Shown here one piece after another: positions 1-15,600 of a DNA stretch of 64,000 nucleotides. The DNA comes from Mesaphorura yosii (lineage: Eukaryota > Arthropoda > Collembola > Poduromorpha > Tullbergiidae): positions 62,001-126,000 of the forward strand of contig WIXG01000030.1 of the NCBI GenBank assembly GCA_009869945.1, in the 5' to 3' direction. The translations under genes and the position numbers were made by a program. Positions within the stretch are counted from its first letter, which is position 1. Every line of letters starts with the position of its first letter. The notes below the pieces were generated by a model. That model searched no databases and was not told the DNA's origin. It saw only the letters and a program-made list of their open reading frames with translations.

Positions 1-3000
1 CCTTTCTTCAGTTGAACAAGCTCCAGAAATGTGACGCGGATAACGAACTAGAAGTTGCGTAATGGCGCTGGAGCACGGCTAATGAGATGATGCTTGAAAA
101 TACGAACGAATTATTCCTTCACTTGAACCCGTTCACACTTTGAACTCGTGGGTGCAAGCACGATGGAACCACTCCTTTTCTGCGCGAGTTAAGATGGAAT
201 TGTTGAAAGCTGTGGCTTCGGCATCTCAGAAAATGTAAGTTCCTCCAGATGGTGACGATTACAACTTTCATCTTTGACTGCACAGGCCGATATTCATTAT
301 TCCTCAAACTACAAACCAAAGCTCAAATAGTCGAACGCACAAATCCTGAATCTAAGAAGCTCTGCATGCATGAATTGTTGAACGCATTAACGTGCCTGAC
401 TCTTATTTGTTTTTGCCACAATCACGTACTCGAGACGAGCTGCCATGCATGGATTTACCCGACCAATGGATTTCTTTATTCCCAAACCAATTTAGGTTAT
501 TAGTGCGCATAAACCCGAGCTGTATCCAAACCCAAAGGAATCTGTCTAGATTAGAAAGCATGACGGCATCATGCGTGCGATGTGAACCTGAGGAAGTCAA
601 AAGGGAATGTAAAATGTCTTTATTCATAAAGTCGAGTTAACTTTTGTAATGGGGAGTTTTATGTGCAGAAAATGCACGAATGAACCTTTATTAAATTTCA
701 TGATTCCCTTCTTTAAGTAAATCGTGGAAACTCTCAAGACAAAAACGGCGAGAGAGTTGGGAATAAATTAACCAATGGCCATTTCAAAATCATGTCGGCG
801 GTTGGCTCCTGGTGCTACTGGCTGTTTGCCGCCATGAAATCTTTCCGTCATCTCGTTCGTTCCTCATAACTTGATTATTTATTGTAATGGTCGGGTATGA
901 GACCTGCTTCACAAATTCGCCTGAGATGCATGCGGGTGAGCACGCATCGCGCCTGAATAATGCGTGCTCGTGGTTCGTGGTTATTAAAACCTGCACTGCA
1001 GTTCATTCCAAATTCATGACACAACACTTCCCTTAATTTTAGGCACACTTTTTCCACAGCCGCTTTCACTTCACCATTGCAGAAAATGCCTCCGTCGTAC
1101 TGCATTGTGTTCCATGGTAGGAGTAACGATCAACCGCCTCTGAACAGAAAACTTCAACCTCCTTCACTACTTTTCAAAGCGAAGCGGAGAACTTGCAAGG
1201 CCTCCGCAGTGCTATTTTAGTTTATTTTAATTACTTGGGTTGAAGCTCAGTGCTGCGGATAAGACGTTTAATTGGAATTTAATTCTTTTAATTACGTGGT
1301 TTATTTTTCATGTCCTTCTGTTTATGGAAACATAATTTGACACTTTACCTAACAGCAGCAGACTCGGTTTGAATTTCTTTGCCTGCTTTGCTCTTGCCTT
1401 CAGTGCCATGGAATCGAAAAATGACCACGCAACACAAACACCAGCTTTCCAATTACTTCAAAGAGTCACTGCACTGCGTGAGCATTGATCTGACTGAGAT
1501 CAAAGACGACCTAAACGGTTGGTTGAAATGTCATAAACACAACTGTCCAAATTATAAAAGCACATAACTATGCTAATTCGTATATTTCTACACATTCGAT
1601 GAAATTGCAGATTGCATTTTTGGCTTGGTTTTGCATACTTCGTTCCACGGAGCCTCACTCGTTTGTTTATTGGTATTTCTCCTAAAAAAATATTTGCCAT
1701 TTGCCTTGCCAAAATCTTCGTATGGTACATGAATAAGAAAATGTATTCCTGTTAGCGCTGGGCAGCCCAAGTATTAAAGCGCTCAGGTTCGACCAACCAG
1801 TTTTCTGTGAGCCAGTGTCCGTTCTCCTGCATGTAGGGCAGAACACTTTGATGCATGTATTACACAAGCACGGTCGCTGTGATATATGGGGTTTTATTTC
1901 TGTTGAATATAATCTATTGCCTTGATCGTGCGACACCTTGTAAGCTGCAGACTGTAAGTCAGGGTTTCGATTTCAATTGATGTAATGGAGAAGAACAAGT
2001 GATGGATTTCCGATATAATGCATGGATACGAGTAAGTGCAGAAAATTGTTACTCTTCTCATAACATATATTACATTGGCTGTCTGTCCTCGCATTCCAGC
2101 GGCGAAGAAAACCAGGGTTCTGAGAAGGGAAGACAAATTACGCACACTCCCAACTTACATCTATGGCGTGACACTCTGCATGGGGACTTGGAATTTGTGT
2201 TATATTGGGTCTTTGCAATTCAAGACGTTTTGTGTTTCTTAACGACATCTGTTATGTCTCCATGCTCTTGGGGCCAAACTTGTCTAGACTAGGCTGGACA
2301 ATTCTAGCACGCATCTTCTCAACTTAACTCGCCACAACGGAACGCAGCAGCGCGAGCGAGTGGGTAAGTAACATGTATTAGATGGAATGACATTAGTCAT
2401 ATAATATGTATGTTGCTCAAAGAGGCGTACGTTCATAGAACAAGAGCAAAGCGAGCGAATCTGGATAAGGAAGCAAAAGATTGGTTTGTTGGCCTCTGAA
2501 CAAAAAGAATCATTTCATTGGGTTGCCAAACCATATTTCACTTGAGTCTTGTTCTCCGCACGCACACAACTGCGGCGGAGGCAGCAGCAGGAGTGGCTCA
2601 GTTCCTGCTGCTCAGCGCCGGCACAGTGAGCAAATATCACCAGCGAAAGATAATGCATGATATACAATGCGTGGAGAAGAGAGCGAGCAAAGAAAGAACT
2701 CAAACAAATCTTAGAAAATCACCAGCAGAATCGGAAGGGAAAGCGTGAGCGAAGATCCTGGAGTGCACCACACCAGCTTGGATCCAGATTTCATGAGGGC
2801 CGAAGTGATGCGGCGAAAAAGACCCCATTACAAGTTCCTTTACACGCACGTCCCACTCCGTATAAATATTATATGAACATGTCCTCATACTGCACCAAAA
2901 ACAATTGTTATAAACAGTTTTGCAAACTACCGAATGGAAAATGAAGTCAAACTTATGCCGCTTCGAGACGCTCAACTTGCTGAAATTACACAGAAAATTT

Positions 3001-6000
3001 CGAGCTGAATTCAGAATAATATCGGTATTCTTAAAGATAAGTAGCACTACACACACCGCACGCGTCTTTCTCATGACTCAAAGATGAAAAGTATTTGGAA
3101 TCTCGGCCTGGATTTTCCAAACCGAAATCACGTTCTATGAAATCAGGCTGAGACAAAGGTTCCAAGTGAACGAATTAATTTCCGCTGTAGGACGTGTGTA
3201 AGCTGACCTCAGACGTAGCCGTAGCAGCTTAACACAGCTCAAAGGGAGGTCAAACGTACAGGATTAATGACACGATGTCTCGCACACCGGGCGTCGTCGA
3301 GGGAGCGAGGTGCGGAATTGGAAAGCACATTGATTTAAGGCTTACTCACGTAGTAGCAAGCACATGTGTACCGCTAGCGTGGCACATGTGTCAGTGTGAA
3401 GTGTTGTAAATTAGTGGAAGGTTAATTACCTTTGTAGCACGACACATACCATGCTTCGTGCTTCGTGGTAGGTGGTGTGTTCTCAAGAGGCCTCCCTCCT
3501 CCTACGAAGATTCTGCTACTTCGCACCTCTCGACTGAGTGTGTGCTGAAGAAGAGCTGCACTTAATGCTTCTAATTATTAACCCAATTAAACTCAAACTT
3601 AATCAGCAACTTTGAACCCACGTACCGCATAATTCACTTGGCTGGATGCCTTCTCTTCGTTTGAGTCTTGTCGCCTTCATTTCAGTGAGTTTTAAAATGA
3701 AAGGGCTGGTAAATCAGTCAGCACAATATCGGATTCTTAATTGTTTTCACAATAAATTTTATTTTATTTTCCAGAAGCCTCGAAGAAGGGGCACAATTTA
3801 TTTTCTGATGCCGGGCGTCAGCATGAGCGTGCTCAGTGCTTGTGCAGTGACCGTGTCCGATCGTATTGACATGAAATATTAGTGCGTAACTATTACTGTC
3901 TCTCCTTATGAGCATTGTGTCTAATTTGTGAGATGGGCATTGAGAGCAATAAAGGAGGATTTAGCCCAAATAAATGAGTGGACGTACAAAACCTGGAGGC
4001 GAAAGTTTATATGAATCATCAAGGAGCGGTGCAGCTGCCGGCTTGGCGCCACGACGTGTGGAAATATTAGAAGTGACTGGGAAGAATGGATACAGTTTAA
4101 GCCCGTTTCTCTGCCGCCGTTGTATTGGATTGTGGCGGCTCAGTTTCGGGCTTTTGTGAGTCGAAGAATGCTGGTCTCTGCACCTTTACTCATTTTGAGC
4201 ACGTATCCATACTTATCCTGGTGGCAGAAGGAAAAGGTTAGTTTTAATACTCTTGTGGATTAAGGATAAAACAATGTGTAAACACATTCCCGTATTAGGC
4301 CTATTACGTACCTTTGCGAACTAAAAGCCTTCTAGTTTGTACAACTGATGGAACATCAACAACATAGCACGGGCCAGGAATTTGGTGGGAGACGAAGACC
4401 ATCCATTACATCTTATGTCATATTTCCCAAGTCCCACATTCCAAGATGCGTACAAGAATCCAAGTAAAAATAAAGAAGAAAAGGACCAGAAAAGCAGAAA
4501 AAATGCACTGAAGAAAGAACGAAAGTGAGAGAAAGCAAAACGGAAAGAAAGAATTATTGATCGTCTGCTTGCTTCCACTTTTGCTCTTTGCCTGTTTCAC
4601 AAAGACTGCAGCCGCTGCTGATGCTGTTTGAGATTTCAAAAGCAGCAATGAGCGAGACGCGGAATGTAGAAGGAAGCGTTCCGGTGGAACATGTGCGTGA
4701 GTTATCCACATGTAATAATAATCATAATGTGAATGTGAGTGTGTTGCGTATCACTGCTGGGTGGCTGTAAGAATGCTGGCTTCACTTTAGAGTTTAATAT
4801 GTAATGGAATTACTGTTGATAATAGCACGCGTAGAGACAAGATTCTCATACCTTTGCATGCTTCTGATTTGTTATTCGCAATACTTGTCTCAAGTTACAC
4901 ATTCTCCAATTTTTGCTCTCAGTTTCCTTTGTTTTATCAATCATCCCCAGACATCAAAGGCAATCAAAATCAAATTATTGACTTTATTGTTAGCTTGATA
5001 AAACGACGACAGGGAATGTGAGCGCGTAAATCTTCTCTGACATCACACGTTGCCCGTGCACGGAATTCACTTTTGCACTCACTCCTTCATTTATCATATT
5101 CCAAACCTCTCCGCGTAACGGGCACATAAATCCCAAATCCAGATAAATGTCGGAATATATATTACAGCTGTAGATACATCAAGATCATTCAGACAATGAC
5201 ATTGTGCGAGAAAAGTCATTCCACAGTGAGCCCTTAAGCACTGCTCCTGCAAGAATTGCATTCAAACGGTGTTTCGTCAAATCCGTTTCTTTTCACCAAA
5301 TGTAGTTCCACTGCCAAGGGAAGCTAAAGCCCTTCTTTTGCCCGATGGGAGAGTTGGATACAACACTTCAAATTGTATTTCGATTTTCCCTTTTGTGTCC
5401 GTGTTAATTAAAATGTCACACCCTCGTGCTCACAAAGCCACTCTCACTTGACATTGTTGACGTTCGAAATGTATTTAAGCACGAGTTGGCCTTTATTGTG
5501 CTGGGGCAGCTCTTGCTTCGACGGGTGAAATTAATTTCCTATCCTGATTTTTCGATCAGAGATCAACAACACTAAGGATTTCTCTCCGACAAAACAGATT
5601 GCTGAAATGATGGTTAGAGTGAAATTCTTTGAATGACGACAGCACAGCAGTGCCAGATCCCATTTGGTTCATCGCTTTATCTCGCCACGTTTGACAAGGC
5701 CCAAATCGAAGAGATTTTATTTTGCATGATAATATATTCGCATTATTTTTATTGAGTCTTTTCATAAGCCAACATAAAATTTTTTCTCCTCGCTCGGCTT
5801 CCTGCACTTCACGCATGGCATGCGCAGAAAGACTTTGCTCCGTCGAAATTTCAATTCATTCATTAACAGTTTTTATGGTTGGCTGAATTGAGTTGAACGA
5901 TGGCTATGAATTGAAGGATAAGAAACAGGCCCAGACAAAATTTTCATACAAAAGACGCGACTGAGAATTTTTTTGTTGAGCGTCTAGGATTTTCAAAGGA

Positions 6001-9000
6001 TGATAATGTGATCTTGCAGTGAAAGCTTTCTTTTTCCCTTCTGGAGCTCGTTTAGATTGCTTGCATGCAGCAGAAGCAGCAGAGTATTAGACAGTCACGG
6101 AAAGAGGAATACATTATAATATTTGATTTTTTATCGTCTTCTTGTTTTGACTATTCGACTTCCTCCACTCACCATCTTCTTTAATATCAAGTCATCATGA
6201 TTGAAACTATGGGCACGTGGCCATAATCTTTATGCCTTAAGAGAGATCTTCTTGTGCTCGTCTCTTCTTCGAGTAATTTTTATATTGGAATGAATTTCTC
6301 ATGCCTGAAAATTGTTGTTTCTATTGCGAAGGCTTACGATGAAACCTGACAGGATTTTCACCGGGTCGGCACTTTCCAGAGTGCATTCGCCTCCACACGC
6401 ACACACACTTTGGTCTCCCCAGCTACTGTGCCTGGCATCTAATTCTTGCGTTAAACTCCTCGTATCTACGCATTCCGGTTTGCGATGCCCCAGTCAGGAT
6501 TCACTAAACTGCTGAATTAATTACGACACCAGTCGGCGCTTGTTACGCAACATGAAACGCGTAAAGCGAAATCTTGGATACGCAATAAATTCGCGAAAGA
6601 AAGAAGACAAAATATATATAATTTATGAGACAAGAAAGAAGAAAAAAGTGGAAAAGGAAGAAAATTATAACCTAATGCATATTTATATTTGTATAATACT
6701 TAACTCACTAAACCTTAAGCAAGCATTAGCATGAACAAGAGCAAGGATCTAATTTCGCAAAAATACTTCGAGAAAATAGTGAAAAGGAAGAGTCCCCTAA
6801 TTTATTCATTTGACTTGAAACAAATCTTGCTCATCTTTCATGCCTCTTCCACTGTCAGATTTCCTACTTCGTGATAAATTCATGCTTTTAGCTGGCAGGA
6901 TGGCACGGATTACAGAAAATTTTAAATTCTCTTCTTGAGTGCATTCGGACGCCCAACCTGACACAATTTTTCCAAGTGCGTTGAATGTGCGAATTTCAAG
7001 TACTTTTGTAGGCACTCTTGCATACCCAACCTTTTCGAGTGATTTAACATCCATTGCGTGTTGATTTAAATGTTTAGAGTTTCTTTCTCAAATTGCATTC
7101 CTAATATATAGCATATGAAATACTAACGCAATCCTTCCATTCACAGTCTAATTTGGACAGACATGACAACCAATAAATGTCTCTCAATAAATTATCATTC
7201 TGTTGCTATTTTACTCCGACGCTTTTTCTTGTTCCGATCAAATGATGATGTCTTATCAAAGACTTGAGCATTTTTTGCTAACATGTTAAAAATCCGCTCA
7301 GAATGCTGCAAGTGCAATTCAAAATAGCATCTCCACCTCGCTAAAGTAATACTCGAAGCATTCACGTCAACATAAAATTTTGATGCAGTATCTCAAAGTG
7401 TCATTTCTCGGACTCGCCTTCATTTCTCATAAGTGCGTTTTCGCATGCTCCTGTGAGAAACTCAAATTCGAGACAAGATTTGCACGTTCTTCCTTTCGGC
7501 AGCAATCCATGTCGTGATGTTCTGCTGCAAGGTTGTGTCAACTTGAAGTTTCGCTCACAGTCTGAGAAATTTCCAGCTTCGTGAGAATATGTCTTCATCC
7601 CTTGTCGGCCCGTCGGTGTGTGTGTCTTGTTTCATAAAACGAAACAGCAGTCTCTTTTGTGCATGGCGTGTACGCGGCCTGGATGGGAGCTTGAAAATAT
7701 GAAAAGCTACGCACGGCGGCGCGATCCATGAGCCGTTGTGAGTTTTGAAAAATAGAAATTCGTTGTTGGAGTTGATAAAAGAAAAGAGAAGACACAGGCT
7801 TTCTCCTGTCAGAAGATTCTTCCAAAATATATTTTAATATCACCACATTACATCTCACGTCGGGTTCATGTCGCGTGTCCCTCGGTGTGGCGCCACATGA
7901 ACAGCAACATGCCGCCATTGTACATTGTCTTTGAGTCCGTTTCTCGGATCAGATTATCTACACTCGCTGGGGGACGTGAGGACTCATGTGAAAATCTTCA
8001 ACATCCATAAATATCTCATTTTCACATGCTTAGTCAACTCACTAAAGAAAAGTTAATGCTATCGTATGGATAAACAGTTCTGGCAACTTGCGTGCAAAAT
8101 GTGAAAGACCACGCATCAAATTCACGTCTCGGGCGCATTGAGCCTCGAGCTCGGATTTTTCTCCCAAGTCATTGCTAACTTGGACTTTTATCTCTTTCGC
8201 CCGGTTTATTGCTCCGCTTGACAGCGACGACATGACCAACGACAAACAGCACTCCAGCCATGGGCAGACAAGACGGGAGTAGAGCGCAAGCTTCGGGTTA
8301 ATGGTACCTAAATTTATGCGCAGAGTTGTAAGAACAACAATGTGTTGCATGGCAATTCCACGACACATTTAAGTTTATGCAATACAACATTACCGGTTTC
8401 AAGGCAATACTACAGAGAGTCCTCTACGATTTTTACGTGCTGTCGTGCTGGTGGCTGAACTATCCAGTCCCAGCTGCCTTGTATTTAGATTTCGGCGCTG
8501 AGTAACTTTTTCCGGTCCTGCCTCCTGCCTCGACTACCTCGGCGTCACCAACGAGTGAGTTGCAGTCGTGTGCTGCAATGAGTCGAGACTACTTTAGATT
8601 CTAAAGTTTTCTTGAAAATACGAGATAGAGGATTCTTCTTTGTACTGAGCAGCATTAGATATGGTAGATACTCATAGTACGGGCAAAGGCTGACTCTGAA
8701 AGTGGTTCAATGATGATGGCAATACCGAAGATTTTAGTGCATACATTTACAAAGGGGCAAGAGAAAATTGTGTGTGCATGCGCTCATTTTTCTCAGACAG
8801 AGAAAGGAGCAAGGGCAAGTGAAAGCATGATGCTTTTCTTAGTTTAAAATGAGTCGCTACAATTTTCCTCATACTTTGTCACTTTTCTACCTGCTTGCCG
8901 TCGATGCTAAAGCTTAGTGCGAAAGCAGTTCATTATCATTCGACTTTTGACCTCACCATCACTCTTCGTGATGCCACGCTTGATGAGGCAACGGTTCTAT

Positions 9001-12000
9001 CGGTTCAACTGATTCCTCTGTGACATGCTCAAACTCCAGCCCACGAAAACTAACAGCGAAGAAAATATTTCTTAGTCGGTGGTAGGTTGTTTAGTTAGAG
9101 AAATAGTGTACTCAAGGGAATCATTTCATTCAAATTCATTTTAATGAGCAAGCAGAAGATTTCTGGCCTCGTAACAGTGTAATATATGCAAGCGATACCA
9201 TTTTACTCAACTTTTATATTCAGCAACAATGCATAAAACCGCGCTCCACACTTTTTTTTTAGTTTTTTATTGTTTCTCCCAAGGTACTTCCCTTGTCTCA
9301 TTCTCATTAGATAATTTCGTTTCTTTGCTTTACTTCTACAAGTCCAAACGAAGATCATGCTTGGATTATCTCGCTGTAGTGCTCATGACTGTTTCTGAAT
9401 AAATTCATGGATGCTCTAATTTTGTAGTTGACTAACAACCACATTAGGAATTTGGTTCACGAGCAACAAGACCTCATTCCGGGCATTAATGAGATGCCAC
9501 GGCCTATTTTATCAAATTAAACCCTGTCCGCAATTGAATATGCAAACTGGGTTTATGCTACTCATTTCAGCAATGAAACCCTACTGAAGATTGTTCAGTA
9601 GGCTCATCAGCGCTACTATACTAAAGTTAAGCGCTGGGTCCTCAGTTGAATAAGCTTGTTTGTAGTTAATTCAGCGCTACTTGAATTTATTAGATAAACT
9701 GTTGCCATTACAGGATTCTTGAACTCCTTGAACGGGTTCTTCGTGCATGCTACCTTTTGTCTTTTATAATCTTCTCAAGAGAATACTTCAATTCGTGTCT
9801 CATTTGATGCTTCTCGTTGCTGACTCGTTTCTCGGTTCAAGTTTCTGTGCCAAATGTGTCTTTATTTTTTGGCTTGCTCGCCCAAACCTTGCCTTTGTCT
9901 TTGGACCAACGTCGAAAATCTATAATAAACTCGTTTACGCTTGTATAACGCAAGCGATACAAGACACGCACTGAGTCGGGGAACACCTCCAAGGGTTTTG
10001 GGCTTTCCGAGTAAATCAAGCAGCACGAGTCAAGAACTTGGGTTTCCCCAAAGGTATGTCACACTGCTGCAAATTCTCCATTCATGCAAGATCCTTTGAA
10101 TTTTACTAAGCCGAAAATATTTCCACTTCTCTTGTTTCCACTGCACGTCGTCTTCGGCTTGTTCTTACTTTTGTATTTTGTTTTAGCAACGAATTAGCTT
10201 CACGCTACGTTATAAAAGAGCTCAAAAAAGGTTGAGGATTATTTTACTCAAAAGAATCACGAAGAAAGGTGCGAAGAAAAGATACATGGTGAAAGAAGAT
10301 TAAGTCGAACAGAATAACGAAATTTGGTTACTTCTCGATGTGCTTCACCTTTTAATGTTGCGTCACGTCGCCGTCACGAGATTACAAAAGAGATGAATCG
10401 GTTTATTGTTTTCCTGGGCAATTGCTAAGCTGCACGTTTCACACATTTGTTTCACACGGGCTTTTCAAGTCCGTCCAGCATAAAGAGCAGAAAATTGAAT
10501 TGCCTTGACATAGCGCATGGACGTGGCCGAAATGGTAACTATTTGGAGTGAGGTGTGCTCGCCACTTTAAATTTCAATTAAATTTCACCAGCTCAACCCG
10601 ACACTTGATGCTGCTGTCTGCATTTGAACCCAGGAATTATGTCGGGGACTCTCGCAGCATTCCGTGTGCAAGAAGAGGGCAAAGGCAGCAGCGTGGAGTC
10701 TCATTTAATTCAGTTTAATAATACGAGAATTCCACGGGATGGGCGAGTTGTCAGGCCATCATGCGGAGGAAGACGAATAAAGTGTATTTCCATTGTCATA
10801 GAAGTAGCGCCCCACCCGCCGGAGTCTGCTGCCTTCATCTTGTATGCAGATCGCCGGAATTCTAACGATGTGAATTGTGCTTCACAAGGAAGAAAAATGC
10901 GTTTGATTTGCAAGCCCGAGGAGCAGTGGCGAGGGCAGTCAGAGAATCTAAACTGGCATATTATGCACATTTTTTGCATATAAAATGTAATACATGTACA
11001 TGAATGACTTTCTTCTGCTACAATTTCTTTCCATTCATCTCCTCTGGTCTCTGGACGCGTTCAGTGTGCATGCTCGTGTTTTACACGCACTCGTGGAAAG
11101 TTATTCTTCACACCAATTTCCACTCCTTTCTTGAATACATCAGGAAAAGAAGACGACGAGGTGAGAGAACATTTTCTTCTTGGATTTGAACTAACAAGAG
11201 GCCGACGCACGAACTCTGGCCCACAAACTAAATTTCAATATGATCCTGGAGTTTGTACGGCGTGGATGCAAAACTTTCACCTCGTCGCATCCTTATAAAT
11301 ATATGCAGGCACCGCGTTGAGAATTGGATGGCAGCAGGATCCAAACTTACTTCACAACACCAGTAGCAGCGGAAAACATGCTTCATGTCCTGTGGAGGAA
11401 GGAGAAGAAGCGACTTCCACTTGACTCGAGGCGATGCATACTTATCAAGTACATATTGCATCGACCGATTTCAGCGCAGCGCGTGGTAGTTGAACGATTG
11501 GGCAAAGTGTCTTTTCACTTTCTCAGATATCTGAGTTTTAACAAGTTTGGAAATCCACATAATGTACATTGTGCGCAATTTGAGAGTGAGATTCAAGTTG
11601 AAATTGAGAAACAGACGAAAGAAGCGTCAAAGAAAATTGTGCACCCGATCAAAACGTCTGTGTGGTCTACCGAGGACGGTGTTTAATCTTCAAGTGTGTG
11701 GAGAGTCTTGAGGGAAGATGATGCATGGCATTCACCTTCTCACGGCAAAGCAAATGACATTGACACTCTCGGTGGTGATGTCGTATGAACAAGAATTTGA
11801 CTTTGGCCTTTCTGCACTGTCACTCGACTGAACCTCTGTGCAAAGCATTCGTAATAATGACTTGTCCTCCTCGATGCTTGCTTCGTGGATGGGCGACAAG
11901 TCTGCATCTCCCGAGATGAAGAAAGTGGGAGAAAGGTCTCCATTTATGAGCGTTTCATCAACAACAGCGAATGCTTTGTGCTTGAAAGCTTTTCTTGGTC

Positions 12001-12600
12001 CGTGAGTTTATTCCCCAGCCTGCAGTGGTTGTGGTAGTAATTCTTTTCCCTCAGCACACTCGAAAGCCATGAGATGAGCTGCGCTGATGACACGCATTCT
12101 TTGGTGTTGCTTCACTGACTGACTGTGTAATGTTATTTCACAACCTCTTTATTCCTGGCTTATCAAGATAAGATACTGCTTCTGCTGTTGCTCGCAGAAA
12201 AGGATGCGAATGAGTGTGACCCAAGTAGTTTTGTGGATGGAGATAATAATGGAAGTGGAGAAGAGTCGACCGAGCCCTGCCTTGCCTTGATGGAGGCTGG
12301 GCTTGCGGGTGAAAGTGGATAAGATGTCATAAACGGTCGTGGCGTGAGAAAATCACACATTGCGAACGAACCCAAACATGGTAAATCCTTCAAATGAGCT
12401 TTTCTCTTTAACATACATTACCACCTCGCATCGCATCGCTCGCATCGCGGCCTGGCTTAGCGCAGACACGCTGCAGCCCAACGCAATGGGTTGTTTCTGT
12501 TTTTCTTGAGAGCACGTCTTACTACAAAGTGGCACAGTTTCTGGCTCGAGATTCTGCGAGAAGGAAATGAATTTCTACTTCTCATGTCATTCTGCATGAA
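1..12600. other. gene-poor stretch, part 1
   Basis: No gene is supported here. The longest open readings are 119-124 codons (for example 2700-3074 minus, 10624-10983 plus and 11324-11686 plus). Lengths like these are expected by chance in 64 kb at about 40% G+C, and none shows a recognisable domain. Purine-rich tracts lie at about 4465-4555 and 6590-6666; they create stop-free, Phe/Leu/Ser-rich readings on the minus strand. I see no tRNA, rRNA, transposase or reverse transcriptase. Small isolated exons of a large gene cannot be excluded by reading alone. Confidence 0.6.
3361..3390. repeat. 30-bp imperfect palindrome
   Basis: The 30 bases form an inverted repeat in which 12 of 15 base pairs match. 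The outer arms are cacatgtg on both sides and the centre is ccgctagcg-like (gctagc core). The three mismatches are consecutive and lie between arm and core. It lies in gene-free DNA. It could be a binding site for a dimeric factor or a chance palindrome; no second copy was noticed. Confidence 0.6.
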
Positions 12601-15600
12601 GTCTTCTTTTTCACGTGCTTGCTCTTTCACATCCGCACTTCACATGCACACAACCACTTAGGCTGCTACTCACTCCTGAACTAGATGAATGTATTTTATT
12701 TCGTTTCACGTAAATAGAAAAAGTTTAGAAAATTTATATATTTTTTATCTCGGAATGTACAACCATATTTTAAAGTTTCATGGCACGGTAGGCGAGCTGC
12801 GTGCGATTTGAGTGCTTAACGAATACACACTTGTAACTCTTTCATCCGCCCAGATCCCCATTATACGCAAAATCCGCACTTCACCTTTTCGGTAGTGCCG
12901 TGCTTTGTAAGATACGGTAGCCAGCATACTCAGGCACTCACTACCTGGTCGTCCATAATGAGCGGGATTAAAGTTTTAGACGAAAGTATTCACGAAAGGA
13001 CATTATGAAAGTGACGATACTTGTAAACTCTTTCGTTTCAGAAGCTTATTAAGCCCTTTCGACGAACTTCAGATGAATACGAGAGCAATATTTCCCTTCT
13101 ACGTTGCACTGAGTATGCTAATTAATGAAGCTCCTGTGAGTGAAGTTTAGCTCAATTCGGTGCAATTGAGCAAGAGTTCATGAACTCTGCAGCGATAGAG
13201 CATACAGCAGAATGCAGGGCTACCACAGCAACCATTGCATGCCACTTTGGCTCGTATCTGCGCGAATGATTGTCCTGACGCCAGAACAATATAAATTATG
13301 AAACCAACTCTTTCCGTTCAAAGTTGTTTTTTCTGTCTCCACTTTTGTGATGTCCGCGTCCGTGGCAGAACAGCGGACCATGATTGATATAAAGTTGCGA
13401 CTCGCAAGAACTAAGGAAACTTTTCGGACAACGTAGAAAAAACAGAGATGCTGAAGTCGACTTTTTGTCAAATTTATTTTCGATATGACAATGACACCGT
13501 TGCGCTGTCGTTCGTCTAATGCGAAAGTAACGTCTCAGCGTGTGCGTGTGAGTTTCCGAGCACAAGTGGTGGCAGAGGCGCAAGTGTGAAGTTACATTAT
13601 TGGGTTCATCATTGTCGCGGCGCGTCGTACCCGTCGCTTCGTTGTCCCGTAACGAAGACACATTGTTCACTCGTACATGAAGTGAGAAATTTTATATTCA
13701 TTAGTTTCCTCTTTTTCTCCATCTTTCTCTTTTCACACCTTCCCTTTTCAAATATCTTGGAGGCACAGATGAAATTTGGTGCATTTCCTGCTCGATGGCA
13801 CAAATTGCAAACATTCTAATAATACTGCTGCATTTTCTCTCGGCTGCGCTTCCAAAGAATCTAAGCTGCCTCCTCGCAAGAAAAGGGCGTGAGTTGATTT
13901 CACATTCAGAGAGCAGGCGAAACATTTCCCTCAATCATGACACGAGGAAAAGAAGAGTGAGTCGCTTACTAACGCATTGCATATTGCGCGTTTATTTACC
14001 GGCACTCTGTATTCGCCTCTTCTGTTCAGCTTTCCTTTCAGTCTTACTTGCATGAGGCTTATTTCGTGAAATGTAAAATTCTAAAACAAATTATAAGTCG
14101 CGGTTTTTAAATAGAATTTTTCCCTCGCAGAGTCAAGCAAACTAGACTTAAATTACATTATCCCATAATCCTGCACTCTGCACGGAAAGATAATCTGGAG
14201 CCATATTTTAGTTTTTAGACCTTACTCTCAAATTCTAAATCATTCTTCTTCATTTCATCCCCAAACTAAGGCAAGCTGAAATTTAATGCCATGCCAGCAA
14301 GGCTCGAGTCAAGATGAAAAATAGTTACCCAGAGAAGAGAACATGGAAGATCAATAGTTTTTGAAAAGGAAAAATGAAAAAAAATCGTATTGGAGAGGAT
14401 TGAGGGAAGAAAGACGAGAAAAGTCAAAGATTGCCTGAAGTGAAGGTACAAAGTTCTTTATTCCGCACACATTTTGTCACCTTTTCTGTTTTACTCAATT
14501 TACTCCCAAGCTGAGATTATTCGATTCTGTTCACCACATTACATTGTACAGTTACCGGCTCTCCCATTCAAACGCACTGCGTGCCAAATTGTGCTCTACA
14601 TTTGGCCGGTGTATTATTAACCATCACAAGGAAACGTGTGAAGCAGTCCATTCTCTGAAGCAGACAGAATTATTATTACCCTTTTATGTGGACGAATCTT
14701 TTTCTTCTTTTTACGTAGTAAAACCAAAACATTATTTGCCATTCATAGAAAGGAGTGCCTCCACCCGAAGGTGCGAAAAAATCCACAGTCCCACAAATGG
14801 CCCATTTCGCTGCTTTAACGTGGGCAGTCGGAGAATTTGTGGGTCGATCTGAGACCAGTATTACACACTGAAATCCTGTGAAATATTCGCGTGAGTGTTC
14901 ATGAAAGCAACATGGAAGAATTCTGTCTGCATTGTTCACTAGATATTTTCACGTTTTATGAACTCGGAGTACTCAAATATTACACCATTACACGTAATAA
15001 AATAAAAAATTCAAAGAAAATGTAATATCGCACGCAATTCGCGCACCAGAGACTTTTAGGAGTCGCGGGGTATATTGAACGTGTTAATTTATGACCGCGA
15101 ACTCTGCCCAAGGACCAATTCCACTGCAAAACTGTGGCAAGAAAAGGCAATCAATTACGTCAGTAAAAATTAAAGGTTAAACTTAATTAGATTTTGCACA
15201 TTGTAAATTAGCAGTAAATCTGGGCGAGGCAGAACGATAACTGAGATCAACCCACACAGGGCCGGGAAACTTAGGACCTTTCTTAACGAGAAACGCCGTA
15301 AAATTTTTATTGTGCGTAAAGGAAACCACACGAAGCAGCTTCGTAATCACGAATAGCGAGTATAATGTGCAGTGAACACTTTAAGGACTTTTATTACAAT
15401 CCGTGCTATTACTTTTAATGCATTCTACCCGTTGAATTGAATCGCCATTGAATCACAAGTCTTCTGGCCACAAACGCAATAAATTTCGTTACATGGACTT
15501 TTAAAAATTGAAATGCAAAATGCTACCCTGCTGCTGCTGGAAGCTGTTGGATGAAATAATCCAATCCGAGTGGATGTGTATTTGTACGGATAATCCAATC

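Noticed and set aside
1755-1800. ggttcgacc with an A-box-like ttagcgctggg upstream
   Set aside because: Spacing is possible but no acceptor or anticodon stem forms.
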